64,000 bases of DNA from Macquaria australasica. Its lineage: Eukaryota > Chordata > Actinopteri > Centrarchiformes > Percichthyidae. The translations under genes and the position numbers were made by a program. The DNA lies in contig SEMN01000618.1 in the NCBI GenBank assembly GCA_005408345.1, positions 224,546 to 288,545 on the forward strand, written 5' to 3'. The notes under the pieces were generated by a model that saw nothing but the letters and a program-made list of their open reading frames with translations, did not search any database and had not been told where the DNA came from. Below are positions 24,020-35,999 of this stretch, piece by piece (positions within the stretch are counted from its first letter, which is position 1; each line of letters starts with the position of its first letter).

Positions 24020-24330
24020 TGGCCGTGGCCCCCGCATATAGATGGAAAGTGACACCATGATTGTGTGCGGGGTCCAGCCACGCTCAGATGAGGGTGTCAC
24101 TTCTGCCTAGCCTGATTGCCACATTCGGCGGGCACGGCGACGAGGAGTTAAATTGAGGGAGAAAAGGTCAGGAGCCAGTGGTCATCTGCTTCCCCTCTCT
24201 CTCCCCCAAATTACTTGTCCTCCAGGAGGGGAATGAAAACAGACAGGGCCCGGCACGGGCACCTGGAGCCTGGGAGATGATCTGTGAGGCCGGCAAACCA
24301 CCAGGAGAGGAATGTGAACGAGGGATGGGG
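24020..24330. promoter_or_regulatory. Putative conserved non-coding element
   Basis: Repeat-free block with CATTCGGCGGGCACGGCGAC, AGTTAAATTGAGGG and CCCAAATTACTTGTCCTCC, resembling a vertebrate regulatory element. It is followed by a G-rich run at 24340-24365. Not tested by alignment. Confidence 0.28.
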
Positions 24331-24889
24331 GTGAAAAATAAAAGGGGGGGAGGGTGGTGGGGGGATCAGGTGTATGTGTGAATGAGAGAGAGGAGCTGGT
24401 AAAGGTGTCAGACTCAGACGAGTGCACAAAGCAGGCGAAAAGCTGTAGAAAAGGACAGAAGGTCAAGGCAAGAGTCCCAAAGATAGCGGTGCAGCGTCTG
24501 AATGCAAGGTGGAGGTTTCATTTCAGCTGTGTGTGTGTGTGTGTGTGTGCGTGTGGTAGAAATGGGCTGCAAAGTGCAATCTATAGCATGGCTATGGCAA
24601 ATAAATTCAACGCTGTGTTTCCATACTTCATGAGGAAAACAAAAAATACACTTCATTTCATTTACATGAAAAAAGGACACAGATATGAGACTCTGGACCA
24701 TTATTGGTTAAAAGACAGATTCAGATTTTTTCAAGTCTATCTTAATACAATACTCACATGCCACGTGTATGTTGAAAGAGTCCATTGTAAGAAAGTGGGG
24801 AACTAGTAGTACGCCTGATCTTGCAACAAACTGACATGCGACAACGAAGCGATGAAACAAAGACAATATTTCAAACTAACTTTGGAAGA
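24331..24889. other. Non-coding; short (TG)n tract
   Basis: Contains TG repeats at about 24527-24550. The frames across it on both strands depend on that tract and have no other support. Confidence 0.5.
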
Positions 24890-24941
24890 TAGCCATGATT
24901 ACTACCCTTTTCCACAGGGAAAAGGGTAGTAATCATGGCTA
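24890..24941. repeat. Perfect inverted repeat, 24-bp arms, 4-base loop
   Basis: Left arm 24890-24913 (TAGCCATGATTACTACCC plus TTTTCC) and right arm 24918-24941 are exact reverse complements around ACAG. The arms are too perfect and the loop too short for a typical animal microRNA precursor. It could be a recent fold-back duplication or an error at a replication or assembly hairpin. Confidence 0.9.
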
Positions 24942-25084
24942 CAGTATGGTTAGCAATGATAGCCACCCTCTCGTCTATGGAGTAGTGGTACCTCGTAGCC
25001 ATGGAAAACCCTTAGGACTGGTTTTGTAGTTTGCAGGCTATTTTGTATTTATGTTTGCCAGAATTTCTGCATTACTGAGTGAGT

Positions 25085-25830
25085 GTAAAAGAGCAGAGAT
25101 GCAATTCTGAGGTCCCCAAACCGGACACTCTCCCCTCACCCCCGCTGCGCCTTGAGATGTTGTCCATGAATATCACAAACAGAATCTGTGACAAGGGACA
25201 ACACCCACCAAAAACATGTTTAACTTTGTGCCGAGAACAGGGACACAGCTCTCACTCTGGTTATATAGGGACCGAATGGCTCGTAGCAGCGGCCCCCATA
25301 CTCCTGCAGTACCCCTCACAGGACCCCCAGGGGACACGATCCTCCCACACCCGCGTCTTTGTTTTGGAGACCACCGAAACCACAGCCCTTTTGGCCTCCT
25401 GGTACCTGTCTGCTGCTTGAGAAGACCCTTGGGCCAGCCAAGCCCGAAAGGTCTCCTTCTTCAGCTTGATGGCCTCTTTCAGGATTCTTAAGTTGCAGCC
25501 ACATCAGGTACTGATGACATTCTGACCACAACTCCTAGCAGCTGCCTCAGCAATCGGTGCCCCATGGGTCAAGGCCTGGCCACCAGATGCTCAAAAGCAA
25601 GCTCCCCTTCCAGGTCTGGCTGCAGGAGGCGGCCCTGGTTTCCCTGTTCCAGGCGAGGTGCTGCAGCTCCTTCTTGGCCGATTCATAGGGTCTGTGAATC
25701 GCTCCTAGTCTGGACCCTCCCCTGGGACCAATTTGGAGACCCTACCAGGAGCTATTTCCCCCGACAACAAAGCTCCCAGGGTCACAGGGACACACAAACC
25801 CCTCCACCACGTTAGGGTGGTGATTCTTGG
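25085..25830 (-). mobile_element. Non-LTR retrotransposon (LINE) fragment with internal deletion
   Basis: On the minus strand, a region upstream of the RT comes first: KEAIKLKKETFRAWLAQ and QEAKRAVVSVVSKTKTRVW at about 25490-25345. It joins directly to a reverse-transcriptase segment, LLRAIRSLYNQSESCV near 25290-25245 and ILFVIFMDNISRRS near 25180-25140. Several frameshifts separate these pieces. In intact relatives a long stretch lies between the two parts, so the join indicates a deletion. The clade (a Rex-type teleost LINE is likely) cannot be fixed without alignment. Confidence 0.7.
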
Positions 25831-26204
25831 AGGGGCTATTAAAGACCTATTTAACCAAATTAAATTTCTCTTTCTGTAAAACATTAAAATATTTTTAATG
25901 ACTAATCTTGTATTCAGGTGTGTACACATACATTTATCAAATCAAATGTGATTTTGGGATATTAGCTAACCCCACCCATCATATAAATCCACACCTGACT
26001 GTGTGGGGTCATAGCTAGCAGAACAATATCATAGGAGGTGTGTGTTTGAAAGTGAGTTGACAAAAACATTTGCATTTTTACATTTACATTTCCAAAAGAG
26101 CACAACTGAGGTCTAATTTATTCCTTTCTCCTCCTCCTGATCTAACATCATGGGTGAGAGTGGAGGCCAACAGTCATCTACAATTTCATATTGTAGATAT
26201 ATCG

Positions 26205-26327
26205 TGAGCCACAGTGGGTCATCCACTAATCACAGGGTTGACGGTTCGATCCTCAGCTCCTGTTGAAGTGTCCTAGGACACACTGAACCCCAAATTGTCA
26301 GGCCAGCACCTTCCATGGTGCACCTGC

Positions 26328-26360
<33 letters not shown>

Positions 26361-26455
26361 TCACACTCTCTCTCTCTGTGTGAGTGTGTATGTGAATGGT
26401 CCAGAGTGCTTTGGATGAAAGCACTATATAAATGCAACCCTTTACTTCTCTGTAT
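26205..26455 (+). mobile_element. tRNA-derived SINE with L2-type tail
   Basis: The head has a degenerate A-box region (GTGAGCCACAGTGGGTC) and a clear B-box, GGTTCGATCC, at 26243-26252. The body carries ACACTGAACCCCAAATTG. The tail TGGATGAAAGCACTATATAA (about 26412-26431) plus ATGCAACCC is typical of fish SINEs mobilised by L2 LINEs. A CA/CT microsatellite (26332-26380) has expanded inside it. Confidence 0.75.
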
Positions 26456-28263
26456 TGCACGGTGCCGTATTCTCTAAGGCCTTACTTTAAGTGATTTTAA
26501 ATCCCTCTCGTAACTAAACCCCTCACTTGGAAATATAAAATACATCACAATATAGAAGTCAAAGATACTCTAATTACTGTTTCAGTGTGACTTTAATTAT
26601 ATAAAAATGTATGCCACATTTCAAATTCATTTGTTATCTTTATGGATTCATTACAAAGCGTTATTTGCTAAGTTAATATAAATGTATATGAATAAATAGC
26701 ATTTACATAGTTTTGAAACCAAACCTAAACCCTTGCTGACCAATAACACTTTCAATGTACATAATGGACATGTGAGTATTCCATTAAAGTTTCCCTGTGG
26801 ACTTTTTGACCACTAGTAGCAATGTGGATCCCCAGTTTGTTTGTCCTGTGCACGCACAAGAGGATGCAAATCAAGGAATCATTTATTTGTCATTTTATAA
26901 TACAGGGTTTAACAATGAAATGTAAGTTGGAGCCCCTTCATGCTACACACACACACACATAGAACATGTATAGAAATATTTAAATTAAGAACAGAAAAAA
27001 ATAAAATAAATAAAACAATATATACAGTTCTTTACATACATATTTAGCTATAGCCTACATGTATACACCCGGAAAGTAATAATTTGGCATCTTAACTGAG
27101 TAACAGGAAAACTCTACAGGGCACCTTTAATGTTCAACAACATTTCTGACATCCTACTGAAAGTGACAGTCAAAGCATCCCTCCTTTTATAAGTGACTTT
27201 TTCCATTTTTGCCTGCATTTCTCAGTAGGTTAGAGATTTGAATCCTAAACACGTCTTGTAGTGGGTCCCCCACCATTACAAGACATGTTGAGAATTCTAA
27301 TAATGGATTAAACCTGCTGAGTGTCCAGAGTGACTTGACCTATTTTGTCCAGATAACTGGAGAGTCTCTGTGATTTTGGAAATCACTGGTCATGGCTAAA
27401 CTGGAGTTATTGGCTTTTATATATCGTATAGTGTGTTTCCAGCTTGAGATGAACAAAATGTACTTGCTTGGGTAAAGGTTCTATCAAAAACATGGTGTAA
27501 ATTTGTCATTTTTAATTATGTGAATCTAACAATTCCAGAATTAGAGGATGAGCTGTTCACTCTTGTTACAAAAGCTGATGAACATGAAAATGTGTTCCTG
27601 TAAAACTTAGCTGAGTTTGTAAAAATGCAGAGAAATTCAATATAATACATGTGTTCTAGGCAGAGATAGAGGTTGGAGTGGGGATGCAGAGGAACCATGT
27701 TCACTGACATGACTCAGCCTCAAATCTACACCTGAGACTGCCTGTCCTGAATAACGTACTGTCAACTACAGTGTTAGTGTCCAGTATGAAGCAGTATAAA
27801 ATTCTGTAAAATAAACCTACTGTTCGCACTGGACTATATACCTGAAGGCCAAATCTATAGGAGGACACCTTCCCGGGGCTGACGCTTGCTGTCATACAGT
27901 TTATTACAATATTACAGTTTATTTTGTGACTCAGCAATTCATTTGCTCACCATGCTGCATTTTGAAACCAGGATAAAACTTAGAACCAGGACACTGTCCA
28001 TGTACGTGTACAGGTGTGTCCTCAACTCCAATCATGTAGCAGTAAGTCAGTTAAACAAAAGATATAATGATGAACAATGATCTTCACCTTGAAAAGAAAA
28101 TGAAAGTGAGGAAAAAGAGAGAAAGAAAGAAAAAGTTGCACAAATATACTGTAATTTAAGTTGTGTTATTAAAGGTTCCTTTAATGTATTGTCTAGTGCG
28201 CAATTGAGAAATCAAAAAGGAGGAAAACATGTTAGCTTGCCATGTTACAAGTTACCTTCAAGG
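26456..28263. other. Non-coding, nothing recognised
   Basis: AT-rich sequence without supported exons. There is a short CA tract at about 26947-26960. Confidence 0.5.
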
Positions 28264-28493
28264 GCAGCTGTGGTGGAACATAATTAGCAGACTAGACAGA
28301 AAATAAACGATGGAAATAATGTAAGTAACAGTAAGTAACAATCTGAAAGGGACCATTCTTTTACTTTTGATACTGTAAGTATATTATGATATATATAATA
28401 CATCTGTACCATTATTATTACATGCAATGTGTTAATGATGTGTTAATGCTACTTTTAGTTAAGTAAAGGATGTGAGTTCTTCTTCCACCACTG
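28264..28493. mobile_element. Inverted-repeat (MITE-like) element
   Basis: Left end CAGCTGTGGTGGAACATAA; right end (minus strand) CAGTGGTGGAAGAAGAACTC. Internal GTAAGTAACA and ACTTTTAGTTAAGTAAAGGA motifs match a widespread fish element class with CAGTGGTGGAA termini. The left terminus is degraded. Confidence 0.5.
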
Positions 28494-31189
28494 AGTGGCA
28501 GATTCATCTGTAAACCAAAGATTATTTTCTTTTGCCTTTTTGCTTTTCCCTCCTTTTTCTCTAATTCTTTACAGACATTTTCAACAACCACACCACAAAA
28601 ACACCAACAACAGCTTGGATTACAAACAAGATTTGATAAATCAGAACAGGAACAATGTGAGGCAGCTTTATTGTATTTCAGCAGGACTGTGTGTTATCAC
28701 TCAGTATTTCTCTTTACTTAAGAAATCTATCTGAGATGTCCCGCAACACTACAGTGAGGAAGAATTTAAGTATTTCAAGAGATCTTAAAAAGAAAAATTA
28801 TTTAACAAAATAATAAATAACAAGGAGTGTAGATATTCTGTGCAGAGTACATGATCTAACCATCCTGCAGAGGAGACACTGCTTTCTGCAGATCCTAACA
28901 GACATGCTGTCCTCTTCTGCCCCCATTAGGTGGCGCTGTGTGCCAGCTCCTCTCTCTGACACAGTCCCAAGATGATGTGCCTCGCATCATGTACAGTATG
29001 ACACAGCTGCCAGCCTCTGGTGGATTGTTGGCGCGCACCCGTTGGGGCCGCTGATGCGGGACTTGGGGCTTACAGTACAGGACGGCTAACAATTAAACTA
29101 AAATGGCATCCTATTGCCGTCCGGCCACTCTTTTGCACAGGGGCAATTAACCTGCTAATAATACAATGAGCACAAGTCCCCCTCCTCATCCAACACACAC
29201 ACAGACAGACACAGATACACATGCAGCCTCTTCCCTCCCTGAGCTTATAGCCCCTCAGGCCATAGGAGAGCCATTGGATTAGAGGATGCTAGCAGAGATA
29301 GTTTAACGTAATGAACCATCAAGATGACGACTATTAAAGATGATTTGCAATGTTCCAGTGCAGAGAGGAGATAGGAAGAGCGACCTGAGTTTGGCTGACG
29401 ATAGTGTTAACTCTTTATTCTCTCATTGTTGGGCAGATAAAGATCAGAAGGCCCCTTTTTCTTCTCAGACAGGAAGGACATGATAAATGGAGCAAGTTGA
29501 TCTACACAGTTTTGAATGGTGGGGGTAGGTTTTAGAGACATGGCACATTAGGCCACTAACCAGTATGTTCCCAGCATGCATTTGAGGGATGCTGGTGCAC
29601 AAAAGAGAGCTGAGTTCAGCAATAGAAGAGGAAATTGAGGACAACATTCTTTCAATATGGGGTTGTTGCACAGTAAAAACTGCTTTATTGAAAAATTCTG
29701 AACTGATACTGGATACTGGATGACTGCAGACATCAACTCCACTTTTACATTGCAGTAGTTCACTATTCTACTATATTCTATTTACAAACAGCGTCATAGC
29801 AAGAGTTTCAGAAATACTGAGGCCATGAGTCCAAGTAAATTTTCACCAGACACCAAAAAATAAGGTCTCTAAAATTATTTAATTATTTGGATTTTTCATA
29901 TTTTAGTTATTCAACCAACTTTTTTAATTTCACAACATGAGGATCTAAATGTTTCTAGTGGTAACTGCATGAATGCATTTGTGTAGTTTCTTGTTTTTTA
30001 TCATTCCAATGCTGTTTCAAGAAAGGGGGAAGGCAGTGTTGTATTTTGGTTAGTTCTGGTACTGTGTGTACATGGGGGCAGGAACACAGGACTGTATGTT
30101 TTTAATAAGTTTTATTTCTTTAAATGAATTTAATTGATTGATAATATTGGACAGATGTACGTTTTCCCATTAGTGAGCAGCTTAGTATGTTAGTATTAAT
30201 TTGTCAAAAAAAGATACAAAATAAATGTGAGTATATATGTTTTGTGTTGCAAAAGGAGACTAAATATATAATTGATAGTTTATCTGTAATCAGCATGTTA
30301 CAAGGTCCTATTTATTGGGATTTACATGAGCTTTGTATTTACATTCATATCTACTGCACATTTACGAAAAAATATGTAAGCGTTCTGATTACTATTAAAC
30401 TGAAACCTTAAGTTACAAAATTCCCCAAATCCTCAGCAAAAATTGCCAGACATGTTTTTAATGCAGGCTGGTGAAATAACACCTATTGTACATGTCTGTT
30501 TGGTCTGTACTGACCTATTTTTTTTTCTCCATTTCACATCATTGTATATTTTTGAGATTCGGATAGTTGCTGGGAGAAAACAAACAATTTAAAGATGTCA
30601 CCTCGGGTTCTGGGAAATTCTGATGGCCATTTTTTTTTACAATTTTTATTTATATTATTTTTTGGCATTTTATAGGCTTAAAAGGTGGACACAAAGTAGT
30701 GTACGTACATCCCAAAATCATATAAAGTGCATTGGCAAAAGGGCAAAACAATATTGAAACTCTGAGCCATCTCAGAGTTTGATACTGTAAACACTGTAAT
30801 GTGCATGTTGATGTAAGTGATTGTAGGCCTCCACCTGGGATTGACCTATGGACCTTCTTGGTCACATGCTGAGTATTATGGGATGAAGACACAATTTCAA
30901 AACATTGTAGCTGTACTCAATACATTTTCTTTGGGAGGGCCCCTTTTTCTTTGACAAAATGATTTTTACTCAAGGTCTACATACTATTTTTTTCCGGAGC
31001 TTTTTTTTTAATGAAGACAATGACATGTGGTTGAAAGCTCTGGGTAAATCTAGTTAGCAGACCTTGAGTCAAGATTATTTTGTCAAATGTAAAAAAAATA
31101 ATTGACTGATTAGGCAATAAGAAAATGATCTTTGGTTGCAGCTCTAGTTTGCATCGTACCTGCAGTTAGAATTGATGACATTTTATGAC
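28494..31189. other. Non-coding; conserved-element-like block near 28920-29330
   Basis: The 28920-29330 block, with CTAACAATTAAACTAAAATG, GGGGCAATTAACCTGCTAAT and GATGATGTGCC, is one of the most enhancer-like stretches in the window. The remaining 29.4-31.2 kb is AT-rich and featureless. Confidence 0.35.
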
Positions 31190-32404
31190 CAGGGACAGGC
31201 AGTATTTCTGATATTTAAAATACACATTTGAAATACAAAATAGTATTTTATTATTTGTATTTGATGGACTTGATAGAAATGGTTTTGCATTTTACATCAA
31301 AATATTTTAGTGTTCGAGTGTTAATTTACATTAGACCCTTTTACTATTTTAACATATTTGTTAGAATGCCATACATAACTGTAGTTTGCACCAAACCCCC
31401 AAGAAGGATGCGGAAATCGCAATACGATATGATACGATATTTTGCTCACGATAACAATGATATCACGATACAGGTGATTCCTAATCCTAATACGGTACAT
31501 AAGGATATCTGTGCAAAACCTCTTCTTCCTTACATTCGATCCATGCCCCCTCTCAGACTATCAAGATAAACAAACACTTAATTATATGAATTCATATAGT
31601 TATTTTCCAGTGACAATAATGTTTTTTAACAGACTAGGTTAGCACACCCACAACCTAACCTAACTGCACCTATGTGTTAGGTTTAAGGAAGGTGGCCTTG
31701 TAGGTAACCTGTGTGTGTGACGGAGTCTAGTGGGTTTGTTGTGGGAAGTGAGTCTGCACCACCTTCTTCTCCACCGTCTCCGCCATGTTGTGTGTGTTTA
31801 CTTCTTGTTAATGAAACTAGTTGATTGCTGTTCTCATTTTGATTGGCGCCCTCTGTAGGAGACATGATGTAATGACATGACAACGGTCAAAACGTGGAAA
31901 AAATCTCAGGCTACAGCGTTTGTAAATTAAATAAAGAAAGTGTATCAGTTATGCATCACGTGAATAAAGCTGACGATATATCGATGTATTGTGGTATCGA
32001 TTATTTGTCCCACCCCTAGTGTCATTTCAATTTCTTTTTTCTAAGTTATTAAACTTACCTTTATCTGGGTTATCATAGGTATCTGGGCTCTTTAGTTTCA
32101 GACAAATGTCAGATTTATAATGTGTCTTGTTTGCAGTGAAAAGCTGTTTCTCTCATGCTTGGCCACTTGATCAGTTGAGTCAGTGTGCTGGTGAAGGAAT
32201 AGATTAAATAGTGGAGGTTTGTAGAAAATGATTTTGCGTTATCTTAGAAATATAGTTATGTATTTTTAAAATACAAAAATACTGTAGTTAATTTTGAAAC
32301 AGTGTGTGGTTGCTATATTTTCTAGTTTAATTTAATACGCTTACAATTTGTGTATTTTCAATCTTATATCAAAATAGATTTTGATATATTTTTGCCTGTC
32401 TCTG
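31190..32404. mobile_element. hAT-like element with near-perfect 8-bp target duplication
   Basis: Ends CAGGGACAGGC (31190) and, on the minus strand, CAGAGACAGGC (32404). The flanks TTTATGAC (31182-31189) and GTTATGAC (32405-32412) match at 7 of 8 positions, the duplication length of hAT insertions. Subterminal AAAATACAC and TGATAT motifs recur inverted. A second hAT-like sequence ending CACCCCTA (32018), with ATCGATATATCG-type motifs, is nested inside. No transposase frame is recognisable. Confidence 0.7.
31390..32018 (-). mobile_element. Nested hAT-like element
   Basis: On the minus strand it starts TAGGGGTGGGACAAATAATC, then GATACCACAATACATCGAT, a terminus seen in many fish hAT elements. 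The far end has CGATATGATACGATATTTTG near 31420, but its exact terminus is unclear. Confidence 0.4.
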
Positions 32405-32483
32405 GTTATGACTCCTGTCTTATTCTGACACATTTTGCAGTGTACTCTACAGAACCTGCCGCACATGTTCTTGCTGTGTCTCC
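32405..32483. other. Short unique stretch after hAT element
   Basis: Includes a moderately pyrimidine-rich run (TCTTGCTGTGTCTCCTG) that would serve the candidate exon at 32484. Confidence 0.3.
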
Positions 32484-32628
32484 TGTTGTGATGCAGGCCT
32501 CGTCTCTCAGCCTTTATTTACCATCAAGCAACATGAGCATGAATATAAAGACGGAGCAGAGCCCCTCACCACTGTCTGCAGGCCTCACTCAATCTCCCAA
32601 TATCTCTGCCAGCAGAAGACCAGATTGA
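32484..32628 (+). CDS. Weak candidate terminal exon, unknown gene
   Basis: A possible acceptor (TGTTGTGATGCAG) and an open frame with MSMNIKTEQSPSPLSAG, ending in TGA after SRRPD. The Ser/Pro-rich composition with IKTEQSP resembles activation regions of transcription factors, but I cannot assign it. No partner exon was found. It may equally be a chance frame beside regulatory sequence (about 32640-32800). Confidence 0.15.
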
Positions 32629-35404
32629 ATTTTCCTCGGGAGTCTCCCAGGATGGGAGTGGACGTCACTGGAGGATACTTCCCTCTCTATGCCTCCTGCT
32701 GCGGCCTATAGATGCACGCCGCAGATATTTCTCCCCAGACGGGAGCGAAGGCATCGGCCGTACTGCAGGAACGCTCTGGATTCACTTTAGATTTTACATC
32801 TAGTCAACAGTGGGAATTCACTGATAAACAAAGTAAAGTCCATCTGGCATGAAACACAACGTCCTCGGAGAGCAGGAGCGTGTTTTCTAGATTGGAGTTC
32901 TTATAGCTGATCACCAATATAGAGATAGTCACACAAAAGGAACAAAGCACTCTGTGTTTGCCTCTACATTCTTTGATAATTTCAGAGCTAATTTTCCCCA
33001 TTGTCATTTCAGCTACCGCTATGGCTATCTATTTGTGCGTGTGTGCACGTGTGTGTGTTCTGTAAGCAGGATAGGAGAATAAATATTTACCATCTGTGGT
33101 GTATTTTCCTCCCCTGTCTCTCCACCACGCAAGATTCCAGCACTTTTTTTTGTTTAGTTTTTTTTTTTTATCAGTGCTGGAGCTCAGCCATGGGCCTTTT
33201 TAATTTTCTGCTTTTGTGTTTTTAGAGATTGACAGGCTGCTCTCTCCCTGGAGCATTGTTCTATTAATCTGTTTAATATGCTACAGAAACATTCGAGTGC
33301 CGGAACAGGCAGCCGGGGTAATGGAATCGCAGCAGGTAAAGGCGGGCTTGCATATCTGACGACTGGAGAGGGGGCAAGAGAGGCGCAATAGTCGGCTATG
33401 TGTGGCATGGTAACAGTGTTTGAACCCCCCACCCACCCACCACCACCCCACCTGATGACCTTGTATGGATAGACATGCAGATGGACAGGTTGCTTCACAT
33501 ATTGTTGCTCGAAAGCAAAACAGCTCGCCCCGTCGTCGCTTGTCATCTGCACACCTGTCACCTGTCCCCGTGCAGATTCTTTATAAGATGCACAGTTAAA
33601 GCCTCGCTGACATCTACAAGCACTGAACTGGAGCATCATGGGGGTAAGGGAAGTGACCGCCAGCCAGGCGCTATACGTCGAAAATGGTAGGTAAATGCCA
33701 ATGTATAATTGTAAACCACCATTCCTCCCTTTTTCCTCCTCCCGCCCCCTCCTGCTGAGGCAATGAGTTGTGGTTTAATTAACTCTGCCTTAATGGGTGC
33801 ACAGCAAGACGGAGGTGGGGTGGAGGGGGGTTGGAGGTCGCAGGTTTGCGGCATGTGGCGCTCCGTCACGGCGCTGTCCCTGAGAGATAAGCTGGGAACT
33901 GTTCACTTCCCTCCAACAAAAAGCTCTCCCCCTGACATCCTGCCTGGGCTAAAGACAGTGGACACTGTGCGGAGACGATGGCAGTCCAGCTTGTAGGCTG
34001 AAGAGTGAATAGACCGAGCAGAGCGCTAATGACATAAGAACGAGATAAGTATGCACAGGAATTCATCCTCAAAGCCTTTACAGTCTGGCAGACAAGGTCT
34101 AACCTCGTTTTATCCTCCACGTAATGCAGAAAGCGTAATGTGCTGATACTCTGACTTAGGTTAAGCTTTTGATCAGGCTGTTATCCCGGACTGGCCTGGG
34201 GATAAAAAACAAAAGAGTCACAACTGGATTGTGCGATGACACTAAGAGCAAAGATGTTCTGGGGGAAGGATTTGTCACTTTTGCTCTTCCCTGAACTGAC
34301 AGAGAAGACCTCAAAAGAAACAAAAGCAAATGATCCCTCTAACCACCATTGCCAATCATTCCTTACACAATATAGTGCTCTAATTACTAAACCGGTACGT
34401 GTGTGTTCAGTCACGTGATTGATTTCGAGGGCAGATGACAATTACACATGCACTTAACGTCAACAGAAGCTTCTAGTTCCAACTTTTAATGAGGTGAAAC
34501 TCTAATCCAGACTCTCCACCTCTCACTCCATCCCAGACGTTATAGTCATAACACCGTGTCCAACTCAAGGATGCTGGGAAAAATGCCGCCGCCTGATATC
34601 TCTCCTGCCTGTGTTTGGTTCTATTAACACCACCCCTCTGCCTTTATCTCAGCCACGAAACTGAACCTGTATATCCACCATTACATAAAAAAAGCTACTG
34701 TGCCAAAAAGAAATTAGGAGGCCTGATGAAAAGCGATTGGAAGAGAAGTTATGAAGCTGCAAAGGGGCCTCAGATCAAAGCGAGCCACTGGTAATTAGAA
34801 TACATGCTGAAGAGAAGCAGGCGTCTGCAGAAATCAGGATTTTAGCTAGAAAATTACCTGTTGAGCTGTTCAAATAATAAATGTCTTGGTGAAGTGGGGA
34901 GACTGAGACGCGGAGCTCTGCGAAGTCAGGCTCACCGGTCGCCTTGCTTGCTTTCCCAAGGCAGCGTGACAGATATCGAAGGGGAGAAACAATCTCGCCT
35001 ATTTTCAGTTTCCCTCTCTATATTTCTGCCTGCGTTTGTGGAACTCTCTTTACCGCCGCCCCTTTCTCCAAGGACAATGTTCTTTTATGTCTTACTCGCT
35101 TTTTGAGCATCTTTTGTTGCGATCTGCTTTTCTCCTCTTAGAGTCTCTGCTGCCTCACACATTAGATTCACAGCTCTTTTTGATATTATCTGTCATGGAT
35201 GACTTTTAGAAATCAGTTTAAAGTTGCAAAGGAGCAACACAGGTCACCTACAGTATATCCATCAATGCATCATTTTCAAATTATCTGTGATCTCTTGGTA
35301 TACTTACACAAATTAACCACATGGGAGACAATTGCTGGTTGGTTTCCCAGTGGTATTGCAGGCCCAAGTGTTTCTCCAAATTAAGACTACATTTCCCATA
35401 ATCT
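32629..35404. other. Non-coding; several conserved-element-like blocks
   Basis: Long, mostly repeat-free sequence with enhancer-like texture at about 33230-33420, 33560-34130 and 34180-35000 (motifs GTTCTATTAATCTGTTTAAT, GTGGTTTAATTAACTCTGCC, GCCACTGGTAATTAGAATAC). No exon has splice and frame support. This is the densest candidate regulatory stretch in the window. Confidence 0.35.
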
Positions 35405-35715
35405 TCAAAATGTCATGGTGGGTGAGTGCGGGATAGGACCCAAATGCAGACAGACTGGTACCGTTCAATGATTTCTTGCCACAATTAAGGTACATACAGG
35501 CTTACAGGCATGTACAGGTACAGGTAGGCAGACAGGAAAGTTCAGGTACAGGGTCAGAGTCAGGGTAAGGCTCTGGTTCTGGTGGCTTAAAAGCAAAGGC
35601 AAAAAGCACGTGGCAACTTTGCAACCTGGTAACTGATGTGAGAGTCGGGTGGCTGTGACAGGTGGAAAAGTCCGAGGGCACCTGGTGGATGGAAGGAGGA
35701 TGGCTGATGGCAAGG
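35405..35715 (-). mobile_element. Gypsy LTR-like remnant (solo)
   Basis: Shares the order of motifs of the LTR-like sequences at 57270-58440 and 58989-60300: GGACCCAAATGCAGACAGAC near one end, GGCTTAAAAGCAAAGGCAAA, GTGACAGGTGGAAAAGTCC, and CACCTGGTGGATGGAAGG at the other. No internal retroviral-type coding sequence accompanies it, so it is probably a solo or truncated LTR. Confidence 0.5.
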
Positions 35716-35730
35716 CATGGGGGAAGAGAG

Positions 35731-35998
35731 CAACAAGTCCTCCTACCTAAACAACAGAATAGGTCGTTTGCCAGTGACTCCCAAAACAACATATAGGTGT
35801 ACCGAACCTTCGTCGTCATGGTAACAATAATTAACACGTGATTAATGTTGTGAAACAGTTGCCATTTGGTTAGGTTTAGGCACCAAAACTACTGGGTTAA
35901 GTTTAGTAAAAGATCATGGTTTGGGCTACGTTAGTTAAGTTATGTATGTAAGTTAAAATAAGTCAACGTTAACTTTTGGTTTCAGGCGGGACACAAAC
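35731..35998 (+). mobile_element. Dispersed repeat family B, copy 2
   Basis: Matches 61281-61545: ACAAGTCCTCCTACCTAAAC, ATAGGTCGTTTGCCAGTGAC, CTTCGTCGTCATGGTAACAA, TTTGGTTAGGTTTAGGCACC. It ends at GACACAAACAGC, where family A starts. Confidence 0.7.
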
Positions 35999-35999
35999 A

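Noticed and set aside
24182..24466. Pro/Ser-rich frames on the minus strand and a 150-codon plus-strand frame (24354-24806)
   Set aside because: Composition is driven by G-rich and TG-rich sequence; no splice signals or recognised motifs.
24890..24941. microRNA precursor
   Set aside because: The stem is perfectly paired with a 4-base loop, too short and too perfect for a typical animal pre-miRNA.
26243..26252. tRNA gene (B-box GGTTCGATCC)
   Set aside because: No cloverleaf can be closed and the tail is that of a SINE; the same applies to 40836-40846.
32041..32110. Minus-strand exon ending AAG|GTAAGT (donor near 32058)
   Set aside because: Good donor, but the segment lies inside the hAT-like element and the frame soon meets stops with no acceptor.
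33184..33639. 151-codon minus-strand frame
   Set aside because: Lies over enhancer-like sequence, begins and ends without splice or promoter context, and contains a Gly/Val-rich part from a CCACC run.
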